Shown in pieces: positions 46,556-60,400 of a stretch of DNA of 64,000 nucleotides; positions within the stretch are counted from its first letter, which is position 1; each line of letters opens with the position of its first letter. This DNA is from Climacteris rufus (taxonomy: Eukaryota > Chordata > Aves > Passeriformes > Climacteridae): NCBI GenBank assembly GCA_013398175.1, contig VZRZ01003083.1:403706-467705 (forward strand), in the 5' to 3' direction. The notes under the pieces are model-generated. The model did no database searches. It was not told the DNA's origin and was given only the letters and a program-made list of their open reading frames with translations. A program made the position numbers and the translations under genes.

Positions 46556-46790
46556 ATCGGGGCGCTGATTGGCTGTCCCCGCGGGAGGGGCGGGGCGCGC
46601 GGCGCTCCGGGAAGGGCCCGGGACGGCCAGTGAGTCACGGCGCTTCCCAGAAGGAGCGGGGCAGCCCCGCGCGCTTCCCGGAGCTCCGGGGTCCCTTACA
46701 ACATCGGACCGGGCAGCTTGTGCAACAACGGGGGCGGCCCGGGCCCCCGAGGTGTGATGCGAGCAGACCACGGCACCGGCTCGGGTTGAG

Positions 46791-49116
46791 CAGTATCTTT
46801 TTTTCCCCCCCCCGCTCCAGTGGCTAATGCCAGATACTCTGGAGGATGTGAATCTCCCATGAGATACATCTCAGAACAATAATATCCTCTGGGAGGAAAT
46901 TCCTCCCTGGCCCCCAGCTGAGGATCAACTTATGCCCCGAAGTATGAGGATTGAAAACACTTGTAATTTTATCCTAGGGAGTGTAACTATAGAGGCTATT
47001 TTCATAAACCCTTGAAAAATTACTCACTTATTGCCTCGAGAGATTCCTCTGAAGCGGAGCCACTTCTGCAAATGCATGTGGTTTCCAGTGATTTTTAATT
47101 AGATAATTCTTTTCGGTGTAAGCAACAAAAAACCCTGTAGGGCCATTCCCCCTCTTGCTCACCCTGGGGAAGCTTAGACTCCAAACTGGTCCTCGGTGGA
47201 GCAGCATCCCAGTTAGAGTGGTACAGATCAGAACCAGAGCCACAGCCCGAAGCTGGGAGCAGTTTTGTAAATGTCAGCAAAAGAAAGCAAAAACTACGTG
47301 GTGGGGCAGCACCATTCCCACTCACACCCAGGAATGCTGCTGGACACAGCTTTGCTTTCAGTGCATAGCTCCAAGTCATGACTTAGCCCCTTGGAGCTGA
47401 ACCAGCTCAGGTATGACCTGGCCTGCTGACTCCCCATCACTGACATAAACATATTTGAGGCCTTATTGTTTGTAGTGAGTGGCTATTTTAGCAACTTAAA
47501 TGCGTTTTTTAAGAGCACTCCAACCCAGAAGCAGGGCTCTTATCAGAAGGAGATGGTTTGAGAGCTGCTTCTGTGCCTGCCAATGCTGGGCAGAAATTTT
47601 TCTTCGTTTCTTCAGTTTGTAGGAGGCACGTTCCTCAGATTCCTATCTCTTTACCCGGTACTTATCCCAGTAGCAGGTGTCGTAATTTAACAAATGGCTT
47701 TTGTGCATAAAAATGCACAGGGTGAGGATCTGGGGGTGTGCATGGGAGGAGGTGGAGGAAAATTAGTCATGGGGAGGAAGAGAGGAAGAGGTTAGCATGG
47801 GGGTTGAGGAAATCAGGTGTCCACAGCTATCCCTCAGGCTTCCAGCCAAGCCCATCCTGACATGTGCCGGAAGAGACACGTGAGCTCAGAGATATGCTCC
47901 TGTCAGCCCATTGGCATGTAACCTCGCTGACCCATTCAGGCCCAATAAGAATGGATGGCTGCCAGGGGTCAGAGCAGATGTTCCTAGCTTCTGGACTTCG
48001 TGTTCAAGGCTCGGGTTTGACACCACTTTCACTTTCTGTTTGCTTTCCTCTCTAGCGTCAACCTTTTCTGGATCTCTTACCCTGCAGCACTTTATGGAAA
48101 GGGTTCTTAGTGTGACAATGCTGCTGTCTCTTGCAGCCTCTAGGATTTTTAAGCAGGGATGTCTGTCTCTCAAATATTATGATCAGTTTCCCTGTACTTT
48201 CCAGAAAAAGACTATGCCAAACACTCAAGTCCAAATGAAAAAAGAATAGCCAGACAAAATAATTCCAGCCAAGAAACCAAAGGATCCATCAGAAATGCCA
48301 GCTCCTAAACTTCCTTTATTCTGCAGTAAAGGGAGATGCAAAGATAATGAACACAGCAGCTTCTAAAGATTGAGCAGTAGAGGAAGGTGCCTGAGAGGGT
48401 CAGCAGCAAGATAGGAAATGATGCTGGACCCGGAGTTGATGGGGAAGCAGTAACAAAGCAGTTGTGAGAATTTTCTCCTTGACCGGATGCTGGTCTGTCT
48501 GGGTTTGGGTCTGCCTCTGGAACGGAAGCTGTGCTAGCCACTGACTTCCCCAGCAGGGGTTGAAAACAACATTTCCAGGACCTCTGTGTGTCTGTTTTTT
48601 AAAGGCCTTTGTCACCCCTGCATGAAGGGATTGGGGATGACTTGCTCTGCCTGACAGAGGTGCTGTTCTCCTATGGGCATGGAGAGGCACAGGGGCAGGT
48701 ACCTACAGGCAATACTCGGTGCAGTTACTGCAGGTGCTGCTCACTGTGCCTGTGAGGGCTCAGGCCTTATCAGGAATCGGTGAGTAGATCTGGCTGCTGG
48801 CTGCAGATAATGGTCATCTTATAACTTCTGATTAGATTTATAAGGCAGACAACAAAGACAAATTGGTAGCTTCTAGGATTTCTGAAAGCATGTAAATAGT
48901 GAACAGACCTGTTGATTTGAAAGCCTTCTCAGCATCTGATTTGCCTTTAAACATTTCTTGGAAATCCTGTAAGCATTTACTGCAGCTTTAGACCAAGTGT
49001 CTTTGGAAATCTGACCCTTTCCTATTAAAAGTATAGAGCAAATTCAATTTCTTAGCTTAATGATGGAAAAGCTTGCTCTCCTCAATAATGCTCCTAATTA
49101 AAGCATTTTTCAGTGT
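46791..49116. other. Flank of CpG island, nothing recognised
   Basis: No exon or RNA gene was supported on either strand. Confidence 0.5.
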
Positions 49117-49270
49117 CTTTGGACCTGATTCTCTACCTTATGCAGAGAACTACACTGTGCCAAATGGGTGCAGAGCACTGCCAATTTAGGTTTGATTCAA
49201 TGCCCGTTCAAGTTAATAGAAATCCTCCCACAGAAGTTGATGGGATTTGGTTCAGGCCCCAAAGTCAATG
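49117..49270. repeat. Ancient amniote interspersed repeat relic
   Basis: It starts GGACCTGATTCTCTACC and ends with GATGGGATTTGGTTCAGGCCCC, with AAGTTAATAGAAATCCTCCC in the middle. This matches the pattern of an old repeat seen in reptile and bird genomes (GACCTGATTCT... and TTGATGGGAGTTGGATCAGGCCC types). The family name is not certain and the copy is diverged. Confidence 0.4.
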
Positions 49271-52200
49271 GGAAATTTTGATTTGGCAGTACTTTATGCC
49301 CACACTGCACCAGTATAAGCAAATATTCAAGGTACAAAGCCTTGGAGAATTTGGAAGGGTCATTGTAAGGGACTTCTGCGGCAGACTGTAGCATAGGCTA
49401 TTTAAGCAATTCACTTGCCTACTGTCCAACAAAGAAGCTTTTAAACAAATCAATCTGAACTTTTCCTGTTCATTTTTTATAGTGCTCTTATCACTTAGCA
49501 ATACACTCTTTATTTTTGTGTTGGTTTAATTTCTTTTTTTGTCCTAGGGTGGCAGAACACAAAAGCATCTGCAATGCTTTGCTCTTACTACTCCTTTTAA
49601 CCACCAGAACCTGATTTGTGTCAGAAAAGATAAGCTTAGATCCCTACAGTATTAAAATAATTATTTGGTGTAAGGTGGGGGATGAGAAGGGCTGTTATTC
49701 TTAGCAGCAGCAATGAAATTTCAGCAGCTGATGACGTCAGTGCTAAAATGTCAGTGTGAAACAGGCTGGAACAAATTAAGAGTATGGTGTCGTCACTGTG
49801 AGAGCCACGCTGCCCTCCAGAGGGACTGTTGTTGGATGCTGCAGATGCAGTTCAGGAGATGGGAGGGGGACAAAGGCTTGTGAGAGCTTCTCAGCAACTT
49901 CCGAAAAAAGCATCCAACAACAAGCATCTCAGTACCACAAAGGTCAAAGAAGATGCAATTTGAATGCTCCTGCCCACCTCAAGGTGTGAGCTCACAGCAA
50001 GGGAAGGGCTGCTTCTACAAACCAGATTCCAGGAACTAGTACAGGAAAAAAAAGGCAGAAACCAAAATAAAATTGGCCATCTTCTAGTAACTTAACAAAC
50101 TGGGCTAACTCTGTCTCTGATGACACTCCTGTGACTCAAATTGTAGAGAAATTTGGCCTGAGATGACTTTTGTCATGATGTACTGCTTGAAAGAGGGCAA
50201 TGTGCTTGGAGTACAGGTGATCCTGAAGCATTTTATTACTTAACTGTGCTGTTGCATTTGAAGAATGCCTTCAGGCTATCCAAAAATGCTGAACTCAAGG
50301 TGCAGAGAGCTTTAATCAAAATGGGATAAAATTCCAAACACATTTATGCTTGTCCTCAAAGAGCCTGGTCTTGCACGTCTCGGCTAGGTGGTGTTGTTAG
50401 ACCAGACCCCGTGTCAGCACAGGGCACAGATCCTGGCTTAGAGGTGGTATCTCAGGGTACCCTGATAACTCAGGGTCTTGAGGCATGCATCTTTTTGGTC
50501 CAGCAGTTGAGCTACCTTGTCTGCAGGGGTTGTTGGGCTCTGGGATGTGCTGCTTTGGAGGGCTGATGGGGACGGTTGGGACCATCCTGCCTTCCTTCAT
50601 GGAGACCTGCAGTATTTTGTAGGAAATACGGGAAAAGTCGATATTCCCTGGATTCGTGTTGCTGGAAAACTAATACCGGTAACAAAACTGCTCTGTGTTG
50701 TTTCACTTATTTTTCGAACTGCCTGTCTCGTAGCTGCAGGGATGGATGTGGTTACAGCAGACAGATCCATTGAGATGTGTGCTTATCTACCAATCGTACC
50801 AGCTGTTTCTGGCATGCAGCAACTGACTGACCACAGTAAGGAAACAAGGATGTAATCAGTTAGCAAAGCACTCCTTTCTCAGCAAAGATGATAAGGATTG
50901 TTGGCAAACCCACAGAGAGTTACGGGAATAGAGGAATTGGTGTGCTGAAGTCACTTCCTATCACTTGGGAGTCCCTGTGCTCAGAGCATTATGTTTGCTT
51001 TCCTAGTATGGATCTTGGTGGTTGTCTGCATTAGTTCAGACATATAAGAGCACTCAGCCTGTCCCAGCACACAGAAGCCTGCTTGGGGAAATTGCCAACA
51101 CAGTCTTTTACCTACTTTTGTGGGAAGGATTCAGACTGGCTGTGAGCAGAGAGAGCAATTCATTACACATCTTTACACCAGTCAAACACCTTGCTGCAGA
51201 GATTTTTGCAAAAACAGGCATGACTTAATCAATTCTGGGAAGAGGCACATGCCAACAAAAACACTCTTTTGCCAACTGTGCTGTCATTCGAGGAGTATCA
51301 GCAATCCTACTCTTTGTCAGTGTGGGGACTCCACTGATTAGTTGCCTTATGGGTGGACAGCGCAGGAGGTTCCCAGCCAGTGAGGTCAGTGCTGAGGTGA
51401 GACCCTCCTCCCTCATCTCTAGAGGAAGTGGTGGCCATTTCAGCTGCACCTGTATCAACAGAGAATTTCTAGAAACTGGAGGTGAGCTCCTGATCGTGCA
51501 GCTGGTTGCTGTTGCAGTCTGTAGATGAGAAATTTGTTGTACGTGGTCAACACAGATCTGATGATACCTCGGGAGTATCCGGTGTCTTCTCTGAGATCTT
51601 CACAGCCAACTCAGAGAGGGCTTCCACTGCAGCCCTGTGTCCAACTAGTGCCTAGCACCGAGGTTAGGAGAATGCCATTAGATCAAAGCTCCCTTACCAG
51701 GAAGGCTGGAGAGCCTGGACAGACAGATGCAGTGCCAAAAAGCATTGTGTCGCCACAACGTCAGCATTTAAAAAATGTGACTGGCAAAAGCAGGGGAAGC
51801 AAGAGGTTGAATGCTACCTGCACCACATCCTGTTTAGCCCAGATTTACTAGAGCTTTGGGGATATAGGAATTAAATGTCCACAGAAGGAAAAAAAAACAC
51901 TTACAGCTTTCCTAGATTTATTGGGTAGGATGTGTATGTGAAATTGAGCTTTACTACAAATCCCCAGTAGACAGTATGTGAGACAGAATGACTTTGTTCT
52001 GGATGTGTTTGTAAATATCTGTCTATATTTTTAAGACTTACCACTGTAAGAGACCCAAGATGATCTGTGATTTCTGCAATCTCATCAGAGAGCAAGTGAG
52101 TGATTCCATGTGGTGGAGACATACAGCCCATGACTCACAGCCCTGAGTCACAGCATTGGGACACTTCAGCATTCAGAACACTAGTAGTGACAGAAATCAG

Positions 52201-53834
52201 GATGATGAGCAAGCAGCTGTTACTCATTCTCAGCTGGACACTATAAGCATGTTTGTACCAGTCAGTGTGGCTCTGGCTCTTCTCTGCTTCCTCCTGCAGA
52301 CCTGCAGTCATCTGGATAGCAGGGTGACATAGCTCACTTAACATTTGCCTCTGGGCAAGGGATGATCAAGTCTAATCTCTGGCTCCTAAAGTGTCCTGCT
52401 TGACTCTATTAGGCTCAGCGTAGAGTTATCATGGCAATTTTCACTTTAGATTACTTCTTTTATCTCTGGAGATCAGCTCACATTACAAACATGAATGCAT
52501 TGATCATCACATGGAGTTAGAAAGTGTATCCCTATTTTCAGCTGGGGGAGACTGAGGCACTAAGTAGATAGGCAGCTTGTTCTTAGTGACAAAGGAGGTT
52601 TGTAGCAGAACCAGGACAAAACCACAGGAGCCTAAAACTACCTCTCTTATCTCTAACAACTGAACCATATGCTCCATTGCATTCATCACTTCCTCATGAG
52701 GTGGCAGTTTGGATGAGAACAAGTGCCCAGGAAGTCACCCTGTTTATACTGTCTTGGCCTCTTAATGCCTGTAGAACTTTTTTCTTGAATTCTTTTCATG
52801 GCCATCAGCTTTGGGGCGGGAAATGATTCCAAGAGACAAAGACTTGGTTGTGTGTGTGCACGTGCGTGTGTGGTTGGGAGAGGGGAAGAATAAAAAATCC
52901 ATTTCCAGATGGTTGAAAGGATGCATAGCACTTTGCTATTGGCAAAAACAACCTCTTTCATTTTCAGGATGTGTAAGTCACAGAATTGCAGCTGGAAAAA
53001 AAGTAGTAGAGAGGGAGGCAGTGGGGTAAAAATAAGAATTCCTAATGAAAAATAACCTAGCCAATATTTGAAAATCTAAGTGCTTCATTTTTATGTAAAT
53101 GGGAAGGTAAATGAGCTTGCTAAAGAGAATCTGTGTAGAGCAGGTCCAAATATGTATCATCTAATTTTCTTGTTAGCTTCTTTGCTTTGCATTCCCAACT
53201 GTAGCCTCACAGGAAATTCAGTTCCTGGCAAGCTTCAGCTCCAGACAGGAAACATTCTGAGGAATTTCTTCCATACAGGTACTATATTTGCTTGGAGGGA
53301 TAACATGGTGGAGATATTTACCACTGCTGGATTTAACTAGCAGGATATTATGCACGTTGATGGAGTTGCTGGGAGTGATCTCTGTCTGCAGCCACCAGCA
53401 TGCCATGTTTAAACAAATCGTGCTGCTCTGCCTGCCTGTGGGAAGATTTGCATTAGATCTGGGCCAGATTCTCCTTTCTCTGACAGCAGCATGGCCCAAC
53501 TTATGTCAAAGATATTTGCTTATGTCAGGGAATATCAGGATCAGGCTCGTGCAGCAGGTTTTTATCACACAACAAACTTGGTCTTATGCTATTTGCATGT
53601 ACAGATACTTGCAAGCAGGCATTTTGATAGAAGTGACTGGAGTGGGGGGAGGCTTATGCTGTGGGTGGAGGGGAAGGAAGGTCTTTGCTTTTGCCTCTGC
53701 TCTCTGAGGGGACCAAACACCGAGAGGGGGCGAACTCCGGCAGCACACAGCCTTTCAGATGAGTGAGTGGGAGGTGCTCAGTGTGCCAGCTGAGACACAA
53801 GCCTCCTGCACCCCTTGGGATGCTCTCCTACCTT
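49271..53834. other. Gene-poor DNA, nothing recognised
   Basis: Open frames such as those at 50517-50855 and 53288-53707 have no recognisable domain or splice context. A short TG-rich run occurs near 52849-52875. A CRE-like site is listed at 49732. Confidence 0.5.
49732..49739. promoter_or_regulatory. Palindromic CRE-like site
   Basis: TGACGTCA embedded in CTGATGACGTCAGTGC. Isolated, with no CpG island or TATA box near it. Possibly an enhancer element. Confidence 0.25.
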
Positions 53835-54089
53835 TCACTGCAAGTTTGGCACAGGCCTGGTCTGCTTATTAGTCCGGAGGAGTCTGAAAAACAAGTGTGG
53901 TACATCTGGCAGCCACTCATCAGTGAACAGTGATGTGGTGGGTTGAACAGTTCTTGATGCACCCAAGAACAACATCCCTTTCTTATCAAAACACATGAGT
54001 GCTTTCAAGTCTTTAATGCAGTTCTCAGGATACAAAGCGTGAATAGTGTGATCAGTCTGAATCACTGTCTCCCAAGAGAAACGTGAGGG

Positions 54090-54178
54090 TTTAAGTACAT
54101 GGCTGGGAGTAGTCCTGTGCTGGCAAGGAAATGGACTGCATGACCCATCTCAGAGATCTATGATTCACTGCAAATAAA
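54090..54178 (+). mobile_element. Possible CR1 3' end remnant
   Basis: TGCTGGCAAGGAAATGGACTG, then ATGACCCATCTCAGAGATC and CTATGATTCAC, resembles a degraded CR1 tail (GGACTxGATGACC... TCTATGATTC). It is short and uncertain. Confidence 0.35.
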
Positions 54179-54407
54179 GAGAATGAGCGTGAAAATGTGT
54201 AGTAACATGTAGTGGTACCTTGCCTGCTACTACAGCACAGCCTCCAGCCAGAGACAACCCAAACACGTTTGCAGGTGTGCTCTGGGAACAGGCCTTTTCT
54301 GTGGGGAGCCATGAAAGACAGCAGAATATCTTCAAAGTCTTAAAGGTCTCTGAGCCACCATGCCAAGCTGTGGAAATGTAACTCTGTGTGCAGTGCTGGA
54401 GCATGGA

Positions 54408-54453
54408 TTTTTTTTAAAGTTTTTTTGGTTTTGTTTTTGTTTTTTTTTTTGTT
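54408..54453 (+). repeat. T-rich low-complexity tract
   Basis: Runs of T broken by GG and G, ending in eleven T. It could be the remnant of a poly(A) tail on the minus strand or simple sequence. No element was recognised beside it. Confidence 0.8.
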
Positions 54454-57400
54454 GGTTTCTGAGGCAGGAAGCACAAGTGCAGATCGTCCCATTTAATGCT
54501 ATGGGGGGAAGAAAAGATTCACAGACACCCCTGCAGTGTTAGGGAAAATGCAGCTTTGGCCTTTAGTGCCCTTTGTTACATAAATACAAGTAGCGTAGAC
54601 ATATTAATCACCCTGCCATTGAGGGAGGAACAGAGCAGCAACCTCAAATGCCACCCACTCCCCATTCTCGCTCCCATTTGATGTTGCTATTTTAAGCCAC
54701 ACATTATTTCCTGCTGTGATTTTATTTTTTTTACCCAGCTTCTAATTCTGGCTCTGAGGTAAGCTGTGACATACGTATCCCTCCTCTCCCCCTCCCCGCC
54801 TTCCTCCTCCCCCTGCACCCACGTCCTCTTTATTGCTGTCTTTTAGAAATTGTCTCTCATGTAAGCAGCCGGGTTCCAGAGGTTAGTTATTGACTGCCCA
54901 CAAAAAAATGCAAAGAGGCTGATCTTCTTCCTGCTTTGGGACTTCAGTGCAAACAATATTGAGGTCATGGTTTGCAGGGCAGACTGCTTTAAGAGTGCTG
55001 TTCCCTTGCTTCCTTCTCCTCAGAGAGTTCAGGGTTGTAGAGAGGATAGCTGGCTGGGAAGGAAGGCTGCTGTTCCACAGCTAATGATGGACCATGGCTG
55101 GTGTAGCCATCTGGCGAGAAGGGCAGTATAGCAGTGCCACATGCTTTGGGGCAGACAGGAGAAAGGACAGAGCTCAACTACTCGACAAGGGTTTTCTCTC
55201 CTGAGCCTGCTTGTGTATAAAAGCTGTCAGCAGATTTCCAGCCCCCAAGTAGTTTCTCCCACCAGCCTCGTCCTGCCCGTGCCAGAGTGCAGCTTCTGTC
55301 TGCTTGGTTCTGCTGCATCCACGTGTCTGCTGTGGCTTTCAGCTGCCACCAGCTCAGCCCTGAGGAAGGCTGTAATTGCTTTAGTCTAGGGCAGAAAAAG
55401 AATGGAGCCTGCAGTCTCAGGAAGGGCCTGGTGCACCAGGCAGCAGTGGCTCTTCCCCTCTGTGTGAGCATGGCTGAGTACTGATAAGGGCCCTGCCGAG
55501 GTAAGTTTGAGCCCTAGGAGAAAATCTGAGGCCTGATTTTCCACCACAATTACAGGCTTATCCTCTTCCATACCCACTCGCCCCTTTCCTCTCTGCCAAT
55601 CAACCTGTCCTGAAAATCTCCTCTGACTGGATGGTTGCTGCTGCAGACGAATCCTGCTAGCATAAGAGAGCAGGCTGGGTGGCAGCAGGCTGCTGGCAAA
55701 ACCCCAGGCCTTGCTTCTACTTCCAGGGAAACAGAGGTCTGGGCTGCCCTCAGCCAGCCCTGATGTATACATTTCACACAAACAATCTCACACCTTCCCC
55801 TTCCTGTGAGTTGCTTTTGGAGCTGATGCACGTGGCTCTTGTCTGTCTGGTATGAGCAATAGCTGTAGAAAATCCGAGGCTGGGCATCTATGTGTTCTTT
55901 TCCTCCTATTTCCCAGATGGGGACTCCAGTTACACCCTTTCTGAGGTTCCTGGAGAGTAGGAGAAGCAGAGAGAGTGAGAAGCCCTTTGCCAAGTGGTCA
56001 AACGTTAGTCACAGTTGCTGGAAGTCTTTGCTGTGCTCTCACCGGGACCATTATTTTTATTTTCACAGTTGGGTTTCCATGTGGGTGCCCAGAGAAGGCT
56101 GGGGAGTCACATCCCTTCCCAAGATCAGGCCACACGCCAACTTTGTGCACTTTGCCACTGGTTTGGAGCAGCGAGGAGCACTGGGCAGCTGTCCTGTCGC
56201 AGGCCACGCCTGCATAGAGCTTGCAACTGAATTGAGCAAGCTAATTTCCAGTGCATGAGAGTGAGGGGAAAGAGCCAGGCTCAAGAACTGGAGTGATCAC
56301 ACCAGAATTAAATGACTGTTTTGCCAGCATACTTTGTCCCCATGGGCAACTATTTTTAAAGTTCTTGCAGAATAACTTCTCCCACAACAGCAATGCTAGA
56401 GAGTTTCCCCTCAAGAGAGGGAGAAAAAGGACCTCAAAAAGGACTTGAGCAAATGGGCTTTACAGAAAATGACCTTGCTCTCGGGTGTCACACCCAGCAC
56501 TGCGCAGCAGGAGCCAGTCAGCAGCTGACAGGCGTCTGGTGTCCTGTGCTGGATGAGGACAGCTCTCCAAGGATCGATGTTCCCATGATAGCCAGTACTT
56601 CCATCCTTGCTGGTACAGACTCACAGCATCTTGGTGGGGGTCTGTGTGGTGGAGGGAAGAGCTGACTGGGCACAGGGGCTCAGGGAAGGAGAAGAATTCA
56701 GTTTATACTGGGTGTTGCGTGCTTGCTGGGACCATCCACCAGAGACCAATGCTCTGGTGGTCACTGGAACAATAGGAATACTGGGAAAGAGCTTGTGGCT
56801 TACAGAAAAAATGGCTGTGGGGTAGGGGCAGCTTAGTGCACTGGTGCAATAGGCCATATGTGTCATGGCATTCGAGGTATGTGATAAATAACCCATTTTC
56901 AAGTTTGGTCAGGCTGAGAATTGCATAAACAACACCACCGCCGCAGAAATTACAAAGCCCAAACAATCCTGAATAGTCACAGTTTGACATCTGGGAATGG
57001 CACAAGATGCCAGACATTTCATGGCCTGTGGACTAGCTGATGCCATCCATACAACCCCAAAGCTGTATGTTCTTTCCTTGCAGAGCTGGCCTTTATGATC
57101 AGCCGTGCTGTATGCACCCTCATGGCAGCAACCAGAGAGGCCCAGCTCATGGGAGATGGATCTGGCAGGAGCTCTGACTGCCTGGAGAGCCCCCTTGCTA
57201 CTGACCTGCCATTGTTCCCTGTTCTGGCAGCTCAGACACAGCTCATCTAGGTCAACAAAGGCGGCTCAGGAAGACATTCCGTGCGAGCTCCAATGAGATC
57301 TGCTCCTCCCAGGGCCCTTCAGCTGGGCTTGCTCCTTTTTCTCATTCCACACACAGTTTAAAAGACTCTGTTTGTAAACACCAGTCTCTGACTCTGCCTC

Positions 57401-60400
57401 TGGGGCTCTGGGCAGAAGGCCAGGGAGGGATCTAAGAGACAGCAGACAGTTTTAAGAGGCAGTGGCGTCCGATTGCTGTGGTGGAGAGGATACGCCTTGC
57501 AGTTAATAGCCACGGTGGCGGGAGTCACCTACAGTACCAGCAGGTCTCAACACTATTTCATGGCTCCCTGAGGCTGAGCTTGGGTTTTACTGAAATGACC
57601 TCTTCACATGCCAAGGTAAATTCTGTGTCTCTCAAGCCAGCTCTTCCAGAATCAGTGGGGAGTTAAGCTGCGTTGCCTCAAGTGTGTGTACAAGATCAGG
57701 GCCCTGTGATGACAAACACCACAGTGGACATGTGTTTGCATTTGACACAGTGCTGGTTAAATATTTACTCTGTTCAGCCTCTCCTTCCTATAGGTTGCTC
57801 CAGAGATCTTGGCCACATACATGGACTGGGACATTCCCATCTAATTGGGCAGTCAGGGGCCTGCTGTGGCGTAGCACCTGCTCACTGAACACAAGACAGA
57901 TCACCTACAGTCTGAGATGCTGGCAAGGGCGTCTGCCCAAGCCTCCCTTTGCTATAGTCCTTTTGAAAATTGGTTAACAAGTGCCACTGTTTGGCATTGT
58001 GACATTGTGGACCTATGACAAAGCTCTGCTGTTGAAGGGAGGCTAGAGCTGGTGAGAGTTAGAGCTGTGCTCACCTCTTCTTATCAGCTGCAGCACTTGG
58101 TGGGCAAGGGAGGCAAGGGGACATCTTCACCAAAGCACAAGTCTGAGCCTGTTTATATGTCCAGAATTGATTCTGTCTACACTTTACCAGCAGGCACATT
58201 TATGCACAGATTTAGATGAAGCTGTAAAGCTCCTGGAAAGGTGAGAGCCAGTTCTGGGCAGAGTGAGGAGCATTAGGAGCCTGAGTACACACAGATATGT
58301 AATACAGAACTACAGCTGAAAAGCAGCCAGTGCTCCAGCCAGGCTGTGCATTGGCTGTAGGGTTGCCCTGTCAGTACCTGAGCTCACACATCACTGCACA
58401 GATGAACCCTCTGTGCCCTGCATCCTGAAGGCCTGCATCTGGAACAGCTCATTGTCCCCATGAGGGTACCTCTGCACTGGGCTGCCAGGGCTTCAGACTG
58501 TGTGTGACAGCTTGTACCTGGGTCATGTGTTACACCTTGTGCAAAGGACTCCATCGCTCCTGTGGGAGCAATGTGGGAGGTCAGGCCTGGCTGGTGGGGC
58601 TGATGGAGGAGGAGAAAAGCCGGTGGCTCCTTTAAGGGAAGAAGCCAACAGGACTGCAGAGAAGGAGCTCTGGAAGCTGTGTTTTTCTCTCAGCGCCTCA
58701 GGGGCTGGTTACTAAATTTGGTTACTGGGCTTAAATAATGCAGCGTGGCAGAGCCCAGTGGGTTTGAACATTGTCATATCCACATAATCCTCTCCTAGGT
58801 GGCAGAGATCTCTTGTTCTCTGCTGCTGCTATCTGCACAGGAGCTTGAATGTGATGTGAAACATCATCTTAAATAATTATAACTAGCAGAGAAGAGCCAA
58901 AGCTGCAAAGTCCCATCTATTTCCACTGTGCTCTGTCTATCTATGTAATTTCTAAGGTGCCAATCACCAAAGCATCCAAGCACTGTCTAATCTGGATCTG
59001 AGTTCCCTTGGTGCTCATGGAGGCTTGAATCTTAGCATTTTGTGTGAGCCCATCTCTGGCAAGCATAGGGACAGGGCTGCATACTGTGTGCGAAAAGGCC
59101 TCCTATTGTTTCATGATTTACTGACCAAAAGTCCATTTGGGTTGGAGGAGTCAGGACATCATAGTCATGCCTGGCTCAGGAAGCGTTAAATCCTGTTATT
59201 TTGGCAGAAGGCAGGGCAGGCTTACCAAAGGAGGGCAGGGAGCCATGGTGTATTGCCTTCCTTCCAGGTCACACAGTGTGGAAGTAGGGGCAGATCTGTA
59301 CAACCTGAACAGTGTGTGCACCAAGGCTGCATCCAGCTTGGGGGCAAGAAGGCCCTCCGCCATCCCTCACTGCAGATCCAAGCCCCCCCCAATCCCAGCA
59401 CACCAACAGGGATAAGGGACAAGCACACCACAGGAGCCAGTGATCTGCTTTGCACCATGCAGGAGAAGGGGGAAGAAAACGATGCATCCAGCTGTCCTCT
59501 CAGCTGACCTACTGCCCCACACTTCCTAGAGACTTTGTGAAATAGATTAAAACCTGCCAGAAGACCACTCATGGCTAACACATTGAGTGCTAGCAGTGGC
59601 AAAGGGACTCACTGTACTGAACATACTCACCTGGAGTGAAATGAGATTAAACCTTTCCTTCATTGCCAGGGAAAGAGTATTTGTTCTTAGTGAAAACCTG
59701 CCAGGTTCAGGCAATGTCAGAGCAGTGTAATTACTTTCCATCCACTGGGCTGCTCTTAGGAAAAGGATCTCTCTCAGTCTCTGCCTACAGTCTCCTGATT
59801 TGACATGACACTTGACAGCAGGTTTTTATGGCAGAGGATACTTAGCAGTTACTGGGAGAGATTCTTTCCAAATCCTGCTTGTAAGCATCACCTTTCAGTC
59901 TTTACAAAAGTACAGGTCCTCTCCACTCTCCCCCATTAATCAGCCATATCCTCCTTATCCCACAACTGCTGGAGTATTTTTAGTGACATTGAATAAATAC
60001 ATGTTAAATTTTTCTCCATTAGTGACATGTCAGAAATTAAAATGGCATTAGCTGTAAAGCCTGCAGCAAAGCCATCTGCATCTAGGGCACATGCACGTGG
60101 TTGCCCAAGAGGCCAGGAACAACAGTACCAGCATTGCTTTTCCTTCAATCCATCCATACTCTCTGCACGCCCTGTCTACCCTTCTTCCTCCAGAAATACT
60201 AATGGCACCTTCTGCTGCTGTTTACTCACAAACTATGCTCAAGCCTCCCAAACATTATGGGTAGGGGAAGTCTCCAGGTTACAGCATTTCATCCTTTCCA
60301 GTCACATTAGACATGTCCTCCCCAGACATATTGGAGATTTCTCAAGTCCCGTTGTAAAAAGCAGATGAATTTTTTTGTCCTTGCTAAGGCCACTGTATAG

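Larger units (their letters stand above)
46130..46790. promoter_or_regulatory. CpG island containing the tRNA-Sec gene and its promoter
   Basis: This is the only long CpG-dense, GC-rich block in the window. It includes the tRNA-Sec gene, its PSE and TATA-like boxes, and a distal octamer. Further right it holds an ATTGG (reverse CCAAT) at 46568-46572, a GGGGCGGGGC GC box near 46586, and TGAGTCA (AP-1) at 46631-46637. The part beyond 46560 exceeds what the tRNA gene needs and could be a Pol II promoter. Open frames across it are long only because GC-rich DNA lacks stops. Confidence 0.8.

Noticed and set aside
46081..46771. Long minus-strand frames (157 and 185 codons) across the CpG island
   Set aside because: GC-rich DNA lacks stop codons by composition. 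One frame runs straight through the tRNA-Sec gene, which rules out a normal protein.
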